Of a stretch of DNA of 64,000 bases, positions 40,899 through 48,846 are shown in pieces. The stretch's first letter is position 1. Every line of letters starts with the position of its first letter. Below the pieces are notes generated by a model. It saw only the letters and a list, made by a program, of their open reading frames with translations, did not search any database and had not been told where the DNA came from. Source of the stretch: Arthrobacter pascens. Lineage in GTDB: Bacteria > Actinomycetota > Actinomycetes > Actinomycetales > Micrococcaceae. Where the stretch lies: positions 88,821-152,820 of the forward strand of contig NZ_JAFHKT010000150.1 of assembly GCF_017052465.1 (NCBI RefSeq), read 5' to 3'. The translations under genes were made by a program, and so were the position numbers.

Positions 40899-42335
40899 CT
40901 ACCCCTGGTGCCGCGATCCGAGCCGGGAGACCGCGAGGGCGAGCCACAGCTGGACACGGTCGGCGGTGACGGAGGGGTCGTAGCCGGTGAGTTCGGTGAT
41001 CTGGGCCAAGCGGTAGCGGACCGTGTTCCGGTGCAGGGTCAGGGCTTCGGCCACGGCAGCCACCGAACCGTTGTTGGTCAGGTAGCTCTCCAGCGTGGTC
41101 ATCAGTTCGGCCCCGTGCGCGGCATCGAACGTCCGCAGCGGATTCAGCGATTCATTGGCCATGTCCGCGAGCGGCACGTCCTCGCTCGCCAGCAGCAGCG
41201 ACGTCAGGCTGAGCCGCTCCGGCTCGTTGACAGGCAGTCCGTGGCTCGCGGCGTCGCGGGCCTCGAAGTAGCTCCAGCGCAACCCGTTTGGCTTCGTGTA
41301 GGCGCCGCCGATGCCGATCGTCGCATGGATTCCTGCCTCGGCAAGATGGTCGCTCAGGCTCCGGGCCAGCGCAGTGGCGCCGCGGCCGTCGTCGGCGATC
41401 ACCGTGATCAGGTCCTTACCGACGACGGCGGTCACCGCCTTCTCGAGTGCCCGCGGCAGCGATGAGGTCACCAACTGCTTGTGGTGCGCCTCGGAACCGG
41501 CCAGCAGCACCACGTTCTTCCGGGTGCTGTTGATTCCGGTCCCTGCCAGACGGCGGGTGGCTTCGCTGGGGTCCAGCGTTCCGTGGATCACGTCCTCCAG
41601 TACCTGGCCGCACAGTGCCCGCTCGGCCTGGCGCTGCTTGACCATGTTGTTCAGCTCCACGCTGATGAGGTTCTGCGCGTAGCCGATGATGCCGGAGTCC
41701 TCGAACGGCTGCCTCACCCACAGGGTGCAGGCGTCGCGGCGGCCGGTCGGGATCGGGTAGGAAGCCCAGGAGTGGGCGTCCGGCGCTGCGGCACTGCTGT
41801 TGTACAGCTCGGCCGTGAACTGGGTCAGGACGATGTCGGTGCGCAGCATGCCGCCGAGGTGCTTGAGCAGTTCGGACAGCCCGCCACCCGTGAGCAGCGC
41901 GCGGGCCAGGATCTGGTGGCCCGCGATGAGCCGTTCCAGCTTGGAATAGTGGTCGGCGGACTGCGCATCCGCCACGAGCTTGCTGATGGCAATAAAGGGC
42001 GTGCCGTACGGCACCTCCACCACGGGCAGCCCCCAGCGGTTCGCCTCTGCAACCAAAGCCGGCGGAACGGCGTCGTGCGTCAGACCCACGCCGAAACCGA
42101 TTCCCACCGCGCCGGCGCGCTGGACCTGGCGGACAAAGCGGCGCTGCTCGGGCGCACTTTTCATCCGGAGCCCGGTGGTCAGCACGAGTTCGCCGCCGTT
42201 GAGGAAGCGCTGCGGGTCCTCCAGTTCGGTGACCGCAACCCAGCGGATGTCCTGGTGCGAAGTGGTTTCCGCGAGGCTGGATTTTTTGAGCCCCAGAGAC
42301 TGCACGGCGAGGAGGGCCGCGAGGGAAATTGCCAT
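40899..42335 (-). CDS. PucR-family transcriptional regulator
   Basis: A 478-residue regulator of the PucR/CdaR type. The N-terminal PucR domain is seen in DIRWVAVTELEDPQRFLNGGELVLTTGLRM and GFGVGLTHDAVPPALVAEANRWGLPVVEVPYGTPF. A degenerate GGDEF-like middle region follows, and then the C-terminal HTH_30 domain (ESYLTNNGSVAAVAEALTLHRNTVRYRLAQITELTGYD). It is divergent from the aminobutyraldehyde dehydrogenase and gabT genes with 143 bp between starts, so it probably controls GABA/putrescine use. A CTATTCC-N15-GGAATAG inverted repeat lies in that gap. The inducer cannot be read from the sequence. Confidence 0.9.
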   Translation of the reverse strand: MAISLAALLAVQSLGLKKSSLAETTSHQDIRWVAVTELEDPQRFLNGGELVLTTGLRMKSAPEQRRFVRQVQRAGAVGIGFGVGLTHDAVPPALVAEANRWGLPVVEVPYGTPFIAISKLVADAQSADHYSKLERLIAGHQILARALLTGGGLSELLKHLGGMLRTDIVLTQFTAELYNSSAAAPDAHSWASYPIPTGRRDACTLWVRQPFEDSGIIGYAQNLISVELNNMVKQRQAERALCGQVLEDVIHGTLDPSEATRRLAGTGINSTRKNVVLLAGSEAHHKQLVTSSLPRALEKAVTAVVGKDLITVIADDGRGATALARSLSDHLAEAGIHATIGIGGAYTKPNGLRWSYFEARDAASHGLPVNEPERLSLTSLLLASEDVPLADMANESLNPLRTFDAAHGAELMTTLESYLTNNGSVAAVAEALTLHRNTVRYRLAQITELTGYDPSVTADRVQLWLALAVSRLGSRHQG

Positions 42336-42399
42336 GGATCAAGGGTAGCCGGTGGCTGGCCGATCGCACTAAAGCCCCGCGTCAAAGGTGTGCAGGTGG

Positions 42400-42428
42400 C
42401 TATTCCCCGGGGTGGCGGGCTGGAATAG
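42400..42428. promoter_or_regulatory. inverted repeat between pucR and the GABA genes
   Basis: CTATTCC and GGAATAG are perfect 7-bp arms separated by 15 bases, so their centres are about two helical turns apart. The site lies in the divergent promoter region and is the best candidate for PucR binding. Confidence 0.45.
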
Positions 42429-42478
42429 GCTCAAAGCAGCTGCATCACAATCATTCGGGACGAAAGAGGTTGTACACC

Positions 42479-43909
42479 GTGGTTCAAACCTTGCAGAACT
42501 TCATCAACGGCGAGTTCGTGACGCCCGCGGGCACCGGACTTCTTGACATCGTGAATCCGGCGACTGGTGACGTCGTGGCCAAGTCGCCCATCTCGGTTGC
42601 GGCAGACGTCGATGCCGCCATGGCGGCCGCCAAGGACGCCTTCAAGACCTGGAAGCGCACCACGCCCGGCCAGCGCCAGCTCATGCTCCTCAAGCTCGCG
42701 GACGCCGTCGAGGCGAACAGCGACGAGCTCGTGGAAGCGCAGCACCGCAACACCGGGCAGGTGCGCTCACTGATCGCCTCGGAGGAAGTAGCCGCCGGCG
42801 CCGACCAGCTGCGCTTCTTCGCCGGTGCTGCCCGCATCCTCGAAGGCAAGTCGGCCGGCGAATACTTCGAGGGCCACACATCCTTCGTCCGCCGCGAACC
42901 CATCGGCGTCGTGGCCCAGGTGGCGCCGTGGAACTACCCCTTCCTCATGGCCATCTGGAAGATCGGCCCCGCGCTCGCCGCCGGCAACACTGTGGTGCTC
43001 AAGCCCTCGGACACCACACCGGAATCCACCCTGGTGCTGGCGAAGCTGGCCAAGGACATCTTCCCGGCCGGCGTCCTGAACGTCGTCCTCGGCACCGGCG
43101 AAACCGGCGCCATGATGGTGGAGCACAAGGTCCCCGGCCTCGTCTCCATCACCGGCTCCGTCCGGGCCGGCATCGCCGTCGCCTCCGGCGCCGCCAAGGG
43201 CCTCAAGCGCGCCCACCTGGAGCTCGGCGGCAAGGCTCCGGCCATTGTCTTCAAGGATGCGGACATCAAGAAGAGCGCCGCGGCCATCGCCGAGTTCGCC
43301 TTCTTCAACGCCGGCCAGGACTGCACCGCCATCACGCGCGTGCTTGTCGAGGATTCAGTACACGACGACGTCGTGGCAGCCATGGTGGAACACACCAAGA
43401 CGCTGCACACCGGCTCGCAAAACGACGCAGAGAACTACTTCGGTCCGCTGAACAACGTCAACCACTTCAACGCGGTGACCTCCGTCGTTGAACACCTGCC
43501 GGCCAACTGCCGGATCGAAACCGGCGGCCACCGCGCCGGGGACAGGGGCTACTTCTTCGAGCCCACCATCGTCACCGGGGCCAAGCAGACCGATGACATC
43601 GTGCAGAAGGAAACCTTCGGCCCCGTCATCACCGTGCAGAAGTTCAGCACGGAACAGGAAGCCGTGGAGATGGCCAACGACGTCGACTACGCCCTCGCGT
43701 CCAGCGTCTGGACCTCCGACCACGGCACCGCCATGCGGCTCAGCCGCGACCTTGACTTCGGTGCGGTCTGGATCAACACCCACATCCTGCTCACCGCCGA
43801 AATGCCCCACGGCGGGTTCAAACAGTCCGGCTACGGCAAGGACCTCTCCATGTACGGCGTCGAGGACTACACGCGCATCAAGCACGTCATGAGCGCTCTC
43901 GACTCTTAA
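42479..43909 (+). CDS. gamma-aminobutyraldehyde dehydrogenase
   Basis: NAD(P)-dependent aldehyde dehydrogenase, 476 residues, converting 4-aminobutanal (from putrescine) to GABA. Catalytic residues are C282 in FFNAGQDCTAITR and E248 in LELGGKAPAI, with the cofactor loop ITGSVRAGIAVA. The NAGQDC(T/S) context is that of PatD/YdcW-type aminobutyraldehyde dehydrogenases and differs from the NAGQ(T/V)C of GabD-type succinate-semialdehyde dehydrogenases. Other amino- or betaine-type aldehydes remain possible. The GTG at 42479 follows AAAGAGG at a good distance. gabT follows after 73 bases that hold an inverted pair of the dispersed 22-bp element; the two are probably one operon. Confidence 0.88.
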   Translation: MVQTLQNFINGEFVTPAGTGLLDIVNPATGDVVAKSPISVAADVDAAMAAAKDAFKTWKRTTPGQRQLMLLKLADAVEANSDELVEAQHRNTGQVRSLIASEEVAAGADQLRFFAGAARILEGKSAGEYFEGHTSFVRREPIGVVAQVAPWNYPFLMAIWKIGPALAAGNTVVLKPSDTTPESTLVLAKLAKDIFPAGVLNVVLGTGETGAMMVEHKVPGLVSITGSVRAGIAVASGAAKGLKRAHLELGGKAPAIVFKDADIKKSAAAIAEFAFFNAGQDCTAITRVLVEDSVHDDVVAAMVEHTKTLHTGSQNDAENYFGPLNNVNHFNAVTSVVEHLPANCRIETGGHRAGDRGYFFEPTIVTGAKQTDDIVQKETFGPVITVQKFSTEQEAVEMANDVDYALASSVWTSDHGTAMRLSRDLDFGAVWINTHILLTAEMPHGGFKQSGYGKDLSMYGVEDYTRIKHVMSALDS

Positions 43910-43917
43910 CAATTCGC

Positions 43918-43963
43918 TGGTTGAGCCTGTCGAAACCAAAGATCTCTACAGGCTCAATCACCA
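43918..43963. repeat. intergenic inverted pair of the dispersed 22-bp element
   Basis: TGGTTGAGCCTGTCGAAACC (43918-43937) and TCTACAGGCTCAATCACCA (to 43962) form a stem with the core TTGAGCCTGT/ACAGGCTCAA. It lies between the dehydrogenase and gabT within a probable operon and could modulate readthrough or mRNA stability. Confidence 0.7.
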
Positions 43964-43982
43964 GGTACCGAAAGGCCTCCCC

Positions 43983-45356
43983 ATGACCACCACTGCCAAC
44001 GAAATCACCTACCGCCTCGAGCAGAAGCGCCGCGTCCAGGCCGACTTCCCGGGCCCCAAGTCCGTGGCCCTGACCGAACGCCGCAAGGCTGTGGTCGCCG
44101 CCGGCGTCGCGTCCAGCGTTCCCGTCTATGTGGCAGACGCCGACGGCGGCATCATCCACGACGTCGACGGCAACTCCTTCATCGACCTCGGTTCAGGCAT
44201 CGCGGTGACCAGCGTCGGCGCGTCCGATCCCGCCGTCGTCGGGGCCGTGAAGGAGGCCGTGGAGCACTTCACCCACACCTGCTTCATGGTCACCCCCTAC
44301 GAGGGCTATGTCGCCGTCGCCGAACAGCTGAACCGGCTCACCCCGGGCGACCACGAAAAGCGCACCGTCCTGTTCAACTCCGGTGCCGAAGCCGTGGAAA
44401 ACGCCGTCAAGGTGGCCCGCCTCGCCACCGGACGTGACGCCGTCGTCGCCTTTGACCACGCCTACCACGGCCGCACCAACCTGACCATGGCGCTGACCGC
44501 CAAGGCCATGCCGTACAAGACCAACTTCGGACCGTTCGCGCCCGAGGTCTACCGCATGCCGATGAGCTACCCGTACCGCGAGGAAAACCCCGCGATCACC
44601 GGTGCCGAGGCCGCCAAGCGTGCCATCACCATGATCGAGAAGCAGATCGGCGGCGAATCCGTTGCCGCGATCATCATCGAGCCGATCCAGGGCGAGGGCG
44701 GCTTCATCGTCCCGGCCGAAGGCTTCCTGCCGGCGCTGGCCGCGTGGGCCAAGGAAAAGGGCATCGTCTTCATCGCCGACGAGGTCCAGTCAGGCTTCTG
44801 CCGCACCGGTGAATGGTTCGCGGTCGACCACGAGGGCGTCGTTCCGGACATCATCACCATGGCCAAGGGCATTGCGGGCGGCATGCCGCTGTCCGCGATC
44901 ACGGGCCGCGCCGACCTGCTCGACGCCGTCCACCCGGGCGGCCTGGGCGGTACCTATGGCGGTAACCCGGTGGCCTGCGCCGCGGCGCTTGCTTCCATCG
45001 GGTCCATGGAGGAGTACCACCTCAACGCCCGCGCCAAGCACATCGAGGAAGTGGCAGTGGGCCGCCTCCGCGAACTTGCAGCTGCGCTTCCCGGCGGCGC
45101 CGGAGGTTCCGTGATCGGAGACATCCGCGGCCGCGGTGCCATGCTGGCCATCGAGCTGGTCCAGGCCGGTTCCAAGGAGCCCAACCCGGAACTCACCAAG
45201 GCCGTTGCCGCCGCCTGCCTTAAGGAAGGCGTCATCATCCTGACCTGCGGCACGTACGGCAACGTCATCCGCCTGCTGCCCCCGCTGGTCATCAGCGACG
45301 AGCTCCTGCTGGACGGCCTCGAAGTGCTCGCCGCCGCCATCAAGGCCAACGCCTAA
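43983..45356 (+). CDS. gabT: 4-aminobutyrate aminotransferase
   Basis: PLP enzyme turning GABA and 2-oxoglutarate into succinate semialdehyde and glutamate, 457 residues. Class III signatures are FNSGAEAVENAVKVARLATG, FDHAYHGRTNLTMALTAKAMPYK, IIEPIQGEGGFIVP and FIADEVQSGFCRTGEWFA. The PLP lysine is K295 in MAKGIAGGMPLSAITGR. The match to GabT blocks is strong. The upstream dehydrogenase supplies its substrate. The next step (succinate-semialdehyde dehydrogenase) has no separate gene in the window. A hairpin of the AGCGCGAACG family and a GC-rich terminator follow. Confidence 0.94.
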   Translation: MTTTANEITYRLEQKRRVQADFPGPKSVALTERRKAVVAAGVASSVPVYVADADGGIIHDVDGNSFIDLGSGIAVTSVGASDPAVVGAVKEAVEHFTHTCFMVTPYEGYVAVAEQLNRLTPGDHEKRTVLFNSGAEAVENAVKVARLATGRDAVVAFDHAYHGRTNLTMALTAKAMPYKTNFGPFAPEVYRMPMSYPYREENPAITGAEAAKRAITMIEKQIGGESVAAIIIEPIQGEGGFIVPAEGFLPALAAWAKEKGIVFIADEVQSGFCRTGEWFAVDHEGVVPDIITMAKGIAGGMPLSAITGRADLLDAVHPGGLGGTYGGNPVACAAALASIGSMEEYHLNARAKHIEEVAVGRLRELAAALPGGAGGSVIGDIRGRGAMLAIELVQAGSKEPNPELTKAVAAACLKEGVIILTCGTYGNVIRLLPPLVISDELLLDGLEVLAAAIKANA

Positions 45357-45383
45357 CCCCACCTCCCACAAGCGCGAACGGGA

Positions 45384-45446
45384 GCGCGAACGGGCAGATA
45401 ATGCCCTCAAAAGGCGCGAAACAGGGCATTATCTGCACGTTCGCGC
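45384..45446. terminator. AGCGCGAACG-type hairpin, copy 2
   Basis: Arms 45384-45407 and 45423-45446 (24 bp, one mismatch) enclose a 15-base loop. A partial second copy of the left arm (AGCGCGAACGGG, 45371-45382) stands directly outside. It follows the gabT stop. Confidence 0.68.
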
Positions 45447-45458
45447 GGGGCGCGGACG

Positions 45459-45502
45459 ACGACGGCGGGCCGGGTACCAAAAGGTGCCCGGCCCGCCGTC
45501 GT
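45459..45502 (+). terminator. GC-rich hairpin between gabT and the universal stress protein gene
   Basis: ACGACGGCGGGCCGGGTACC pairs with GGTGCCCGGCCCGCCGTCGT (one mismatch) around CAAAAGG-type loop bases. With the preceding hairpin it should isolate the usp gene from gabT. Confidence 0.65.
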
Positions 45503-45610
45503 ATCCGGGGGTAAAGTCATCCTCACCACTGCACTTCACACCGCAGGCCGGGGTGTGCCGCCGGGGATCCGGCGGGGCCGAAGTCTGCCTCACCCGAAGA
45601 GGGGTTTTGC

Positions 45611-46477
45611 ATGCGATACGTAGTCGGTTACACACCCACCGAGCGCGGCGCGGACGCCGTCGCGCTCGCCACGTCGCTGGCCCTGGCCCAGGGCGCACAC
45701 CTGGACCTTGTCTATGTAGTGAAAAAGGGTGCCCCGTACGTGGCGCTGAACCCGGAGGGCAGCAGGGTGAACGCCCGGGAGCAGGAGGTGCTGGCGGCTG
45801 AACGGCAGGGGCTGGGCCTGATTCCCCAAGGCCTTCCCGCCACATTCCACGTGCGCGAGGCCGAATCCTTTGCCGGCGGGCTGATCGATGCGGCCGTGGA
45901 GTTCAAGGCCGGGCTGATAGCCGTGGGTGCCGCCAGCGCCGGCCTCTTCAAGCGGTACACCGTGGGGAGTGTGGCCAACGCACTGCTGCACGCCTCGCCG
46001 GTGCCGGTGGCCCTCGCCCCGCGGGGATACCAGCGGACGGCTCCGATTACCCGCCTGACTCTCGCCGTGGGCCGCCGCGCCGGGGCCGAGGCCGCCATCG
46101 AGACCGCCATTAATGCGGCCAAGAGGCGCGGCGTGCCGCTGCGTTTGGTGTCGCTCGTGGAACTGGACGCCGCAGGGGACTCCGGGGAAGCAATCAACGC
46201 CGCGCACATCCATGCCAACACCGTTTTGACCGCCGCGTCCGGGAAAGTTCCCGCGGGCCATGAGGTCAGCGTGGCGGTGGCGCATGGGCGCAGCATCGAG
46301 GAGGCGATCGACGGCCTCGAATGGGACGACGGCGAGATCCTGATTGTGGGGTCCTCGCGCCTGGCGGAGAAGAACCGCATATTCCTGGGCAGCACGGCCA
46401 ACAAGGTGCTGCGGGCCCTTCCGGTGCCCATGGTGGTTGTCCCGCGCGACTACGATGTGATCGACTCGGCGCCTTAG
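45611..46477 (+). CDS. universal stress protein, two UspA domains
   Basis: A 288-residue cytoplasmic protein made of two UspA folds. The first begins YVVGYTPTERGADAVALATSLA and holds the ATP-binding stretch VGAASAGLFKRYTVGSVANAL. The second begins LTLAVGRRAGAEAAIETAI and holds VGSSRLAEKNRIFLGSTANKVLRALPVPMVVVP, a good match to G-x2-G-x9-G-(S/T) spacing, so ATP binding is likely at least in the second half. The role is unknown beyond a general link to stress or starvation. A GAGGGG ribosome site precedes the ATG. The hairpin between it and the convergent rarD gene is of the AGCGCGAACG family. Confidence 0.88.
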   Translation: MRYVVGYTPTERGADAVALATSLALAQGAHLDLVYVVKKGAPYVALNPEGSRVNAREQEVLAAERQGLGLIPQGLPATFHVREAESFAGGLIDAAVEFKAGLIAVGAASAGLFKRYTVGSVANALLHASPVPVALAPRGYQRTAPITRLTLAVGRRAGAEAAIETAINAAKRRGVPLRLVSLVELDAAGDSGEAINAAHIHANTVLTAASGKVPAGHEVSVAVAHGRSIEEAIDGLEWDDGEILIVGSSRLAEKNRIFLGSTANKVLRALPVPMVVVPRDYDVIDSAP

Positions 46478-46491
46478 GACCTGCCGGGCTT

Positions 46492-46588
46492 AGCGCGAAC
46501 GGGCAGATAAGGCCCCAAAAATGCGGCCGGAGGGGCCATAAGTGTCCGTTCGCGCGGGGGCGGGGGGCTTAAGTGTCCGTTCGCGCTT
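46492..46588. terminator. AGCGCGAACG-type hairpin, copy 3, with an extra right arm
   Basis: Arms 46493-46516 and 46532-46555 (24 bp, four mismatches) form the hairpin. A second copy of the right arm (CTTAAGTGTCCGTTCGCGCTT, 46568-46588) follows and supplies the last codons and stop of the convergent rarD gene. Confidence 0.65.
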
Positions 46589-47618
46589 CCCGGAGGGCGA
46601 GCTTGCGGGCCGCGGAGTTCTTGCGGGCTGTGGCGAGCATGTCCACGGTGAGCACCAGGAGTGCCAGCCAGACGACGCCGAAGCCGATCCACCGGTCCAG
46701 GGTCATCGCTTCCCGGAAGACGGCCAGGGCAACGACGAACTGCAGCACGGGCGCGAAGTACTGCAGCAGCCCGATCGTGGTCATCGGCAGCCTGCGGGCG
46801 GACGCACCGAAGAAGAGCAGCGGCACGGCGGTGATGATGCCGGATGCGGCGAGCAGCCAGAAGTGTCCGGGGCCGTTGCTGGCCAGGGTGGCACTCCCGC
46901 TGACGGCCAGGAAAATCATGGTGGCCGCGGCCAGGGGCGTCAGCACCACCGTCTCAACCGTGAGGCTCGTGATGGCCCCCACCTTGGGACCCACGCGCTT
47001 CTTGACGAACCCGTACAGACCGAAACTGACAGCCAATGTCAGCGCGATCCACGGCAGTTTGCCGTAGGAAACCGTAAGCACGGCCACGGCAATGAAGCCG
47101 ATTCCGACGGCGGCCCACTGCAGGGGGCGGAGCGTTTCCTTCAGCACGAACACCCCGAGCAGGACCGAGACCAGCGGGTTGATGAAGTAGCCCAGCGAGG
47201 CTTCGACGGCCTGTCCGGTGGTCACCCCGTACGTATAGGTCAGCCAGTTCACGGCAATCAACGCGGCGGCAACGGTGAGGGTGCCCAGCACGGAGCGGTT
47301 CCGGAAGGCCGCGGCCAGCACGCCCCACGTCCTCGTGACCGTGATCAGCAGGGCGCAGAACAGCAGGGACCAGACCACCCGGTTGGCCACGATTTCGACG
47401 GCGCCGGCCGGCTGCAGCACGAAGAAGTACAGGGGGAGCAGCCCCCAGAGACCGTAGGCGCCGATGCCGAACAGGACTCCCGCCGTCGTGTCCTTGTCCA
47501 CGGCCTTCAGGCCGGCGGGCCCGGCCGAGGCCGTCACCGCCGGCGGCTTTGCGGCGGGCGGCGCGGCATGAGGTACAGCGGAGGAAACGGATCCGTCAGG
47601 CGTAGGCACAAGACCCAT
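46569..47618 (-). CDS. rarD: RarD-type EamA/DMT family transporter
   Basis: Ten-helix drug/metabolite transporter of the RarD branch (about 349 residues from the ATG at 47618). It has the RarD opening block GVLFGIGAYGLWGLLPLYFFVLQPAGAVEIVANRVVWSLLFCALL, the central NWLTYTYGVTTGQAVEASLGYFINPLVSVLLGVFVLKE and LYGFVKKRVGPKVGAITSLTVET, and the late FGASARRLPMTTIGLLQYFAPVLQF. The N-terminal region before the first helix is Pro/Ala-rich and the start is uncertain; ATG codons at 47690 and 47738 are in frame, the last overlapping the topoisomerase gene, and none has a good ribosome site. The substrate is unknown despite the chloramphenicol-sensitivity name. The C-terminus REARTDT is encoded by a repeat arm. 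Confidence 0.85.
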   Translation of the reverse strand: MGLVPTPDGSVSSAVPHAAPPAAKPPAVTASAGPAGLKAVDKDTTAGVLFGIGAYGLWGLLPLYFFVLQPAGAVEIVANRVVWSLLFCALLITVTRTWGVLAAAFRNRSVLGTLTVAAALIAVNWLTYTYGVTTGQAVEASLGYFINPLVSVLLGVFVLKETLRPLQWAAVGIGFIAVAVLTVSYGKLPWIALTLAVSFGLYGFVKKRVGPKVGAITSLTVETVVLTPLAAATMIFLAVSGSATLASNGPGHFWLLAASGIITAVPLLFFGASARRLPMTTIGLLQYFAPVLQFVVALAVFREAMTLDRWIGFGVVWLALLVLTVDMLATARKNSAARKLALREARTDT

Positions 47619-47723
47619 AACACCACGTGGCGCTGCGGTATTCCGTCCGGCGGGCAGCGGTATCACCGGAATAGTCAGTAGGCTTTCCATTATGAGCATG
47701 TTGAGCGGGCAGGATGAGGCGCG

Positions 47724-48722
47724 ATGAGGCTGCGCCACAGCAACGCCTCCGGCCGCGGCTACCGCAGGGTGGCAGCCGGCAAGGGGTTCAGCTACCGGGA
47801 CCTCGATGGGTCAACGCTGCCGCCGGGGCCCGTCCGGGACCGGCTGGAAAGCATCGGCATCCCGCCGGCCTGGACCGACGTGTGGATCGCCCCTTTTGAG
47901 AACGGCCACATCCAGGCCACCGGCCTTGACTCGGTGGGTCGCCGGCAGTACATCTACCATCCGGCCTGGCGCGAGCGGAAGGACCGGGTGAAGTTCGACC
48001 GCGCACTCCAGCTCGCGGAGTCGCTGCCCACTGCCCGCCGGATGGTCACCATGGACCTGAGGAGCGACGGCGTCACCCGCCAGCGCGTCCTCGCCGCCGC
48101 TTTTCGCATGCTGGACAGCGGATCCCTGCGGGTGGGCTCCGAACGCTATACGAACGAGAACGGCAGCCGCGGCCTGGCCACGCTGCTCTGTGCGCACGTG
48201 CAGGTCAGGAAGGACCGCGTGCAGCTCAGCTTTCCGGCCAAGAGCGGCAAAAACTGGGACTCGGAGATCTTCGACGCGGACCTCGCCGCCCTGGTGCGCG
48301 TGCTGAAGCGGCGCGGCGGCAACGCCCGGCTGCTCGCCTACAAGGACGGCAGGACATGGCATCCGGTGACCAGCGCCGACATCAACGGCTACGTCAAGGA
48401 ACGCACCGGATCAGACTTCACCGCCAAGGATTTCCGGACCCTTCATGGCACCGTCGCGGCAGCCGTCAGCCTGGCCCGGAGCGGACCGCAGAAGAAGGTG
48501 GCGGCCAGGAAGGGCGCCGTCAGCGTGGCCATGCAGGAGGCCGCCGCCGTACTGGGGAACACGCCGACGATCGCCCGGAAAAGCTACGTGGATCCGCGCA
48601 TGCTGGATCACTTCGCGGCCGGCGAAACGATCGACCCCCGTCGGCTGAACTCCGCGGAATCCGAACTGCGGGCCCTGCTGTACGGGGAGGGCGACGTCGT
48701 GCCGCTGACGAAGAGCGGCTGA
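47724..48722 (+). CDS. DNA topoisomerase IB (poxvirus-like)
   Basis: Type IB topoisomerase that relaxes supercoils by nicking one strand through a 3'-phosphotyrosine. The 332 residues show the N-terminal FSYRDLDGSTL and YIYHPAWRERKDRVKFDR, and the catalytic core with GSERYTNENGSRGLATL (first Arg), FPAKSGKNWDSEI (Lys), TAKDFRTLHGTVAAA (second Arg and His) and the nucleophile Tyr288 in RKSYVDPRM. All five catalytic residues seem present. The gene is monocistronic and divergent from rarD, overlapping its possible longest N-terminus. Bacterial members are scattered and often acquired by transfer, but base composition here looks like the neighbours. Confidence 0.92.
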   Translation: MRLRHSNASGRGYRRVAAGKGFSYRDLDGSTLPPGPVRDRLESIGIPPAWTDVWIAPFENGHIQATGLDSVGRRQYIYHPAWRERKDRVKFDRALQLAESLPTARRMVTMDLRSDGVTRQRVLAAAFRMLDSGSLRVGSERYTNENGSRGLATLLCAHVQVRKDRVQLSFPAKSGKNWDSEIFDADLAALVRVLKRRGGNARLLAYKDGRTWHPVTSADINGYVKERTGSDFTAKDFRTLHGTVAAAVSLARSGPQKKVAARKGAVSVAMQEAAAVLGNTPTIARKSYVDPRMLDHFAAGETIDPRRLNSAESELRALLYGEGDVVPLTKSG

Positions 48723-48846
48723 TTGCCCTTGGCTTGGCCGGCTGACCCGCCGCGTCACGGGTTCACCGCACGATCACACGGACAATTAGAATTGGAAACT
48801 GCGCGCAGGATGAACAGGCGCAGTCTCCGTTCCAGAAGGGCTCCCG

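Noticed and set aside
41416..42369. A 317-codon open frame overlapping the PucR gene on the same strand in another frame
   Set aside because: Arg/Gly/Pro-rich shadow without motifs; the PucR frame has clear domains and the HTH_30 signature.
42479..43909. Succinate-semialdehyde dehydrogenase GabD, because it is next to gabT
   Set aside because: The catalytic context NAGQDCTAITR is that of aminobutyraldehyde dehydrogenases; GabD enzymes have NAGQ(T/V)C.
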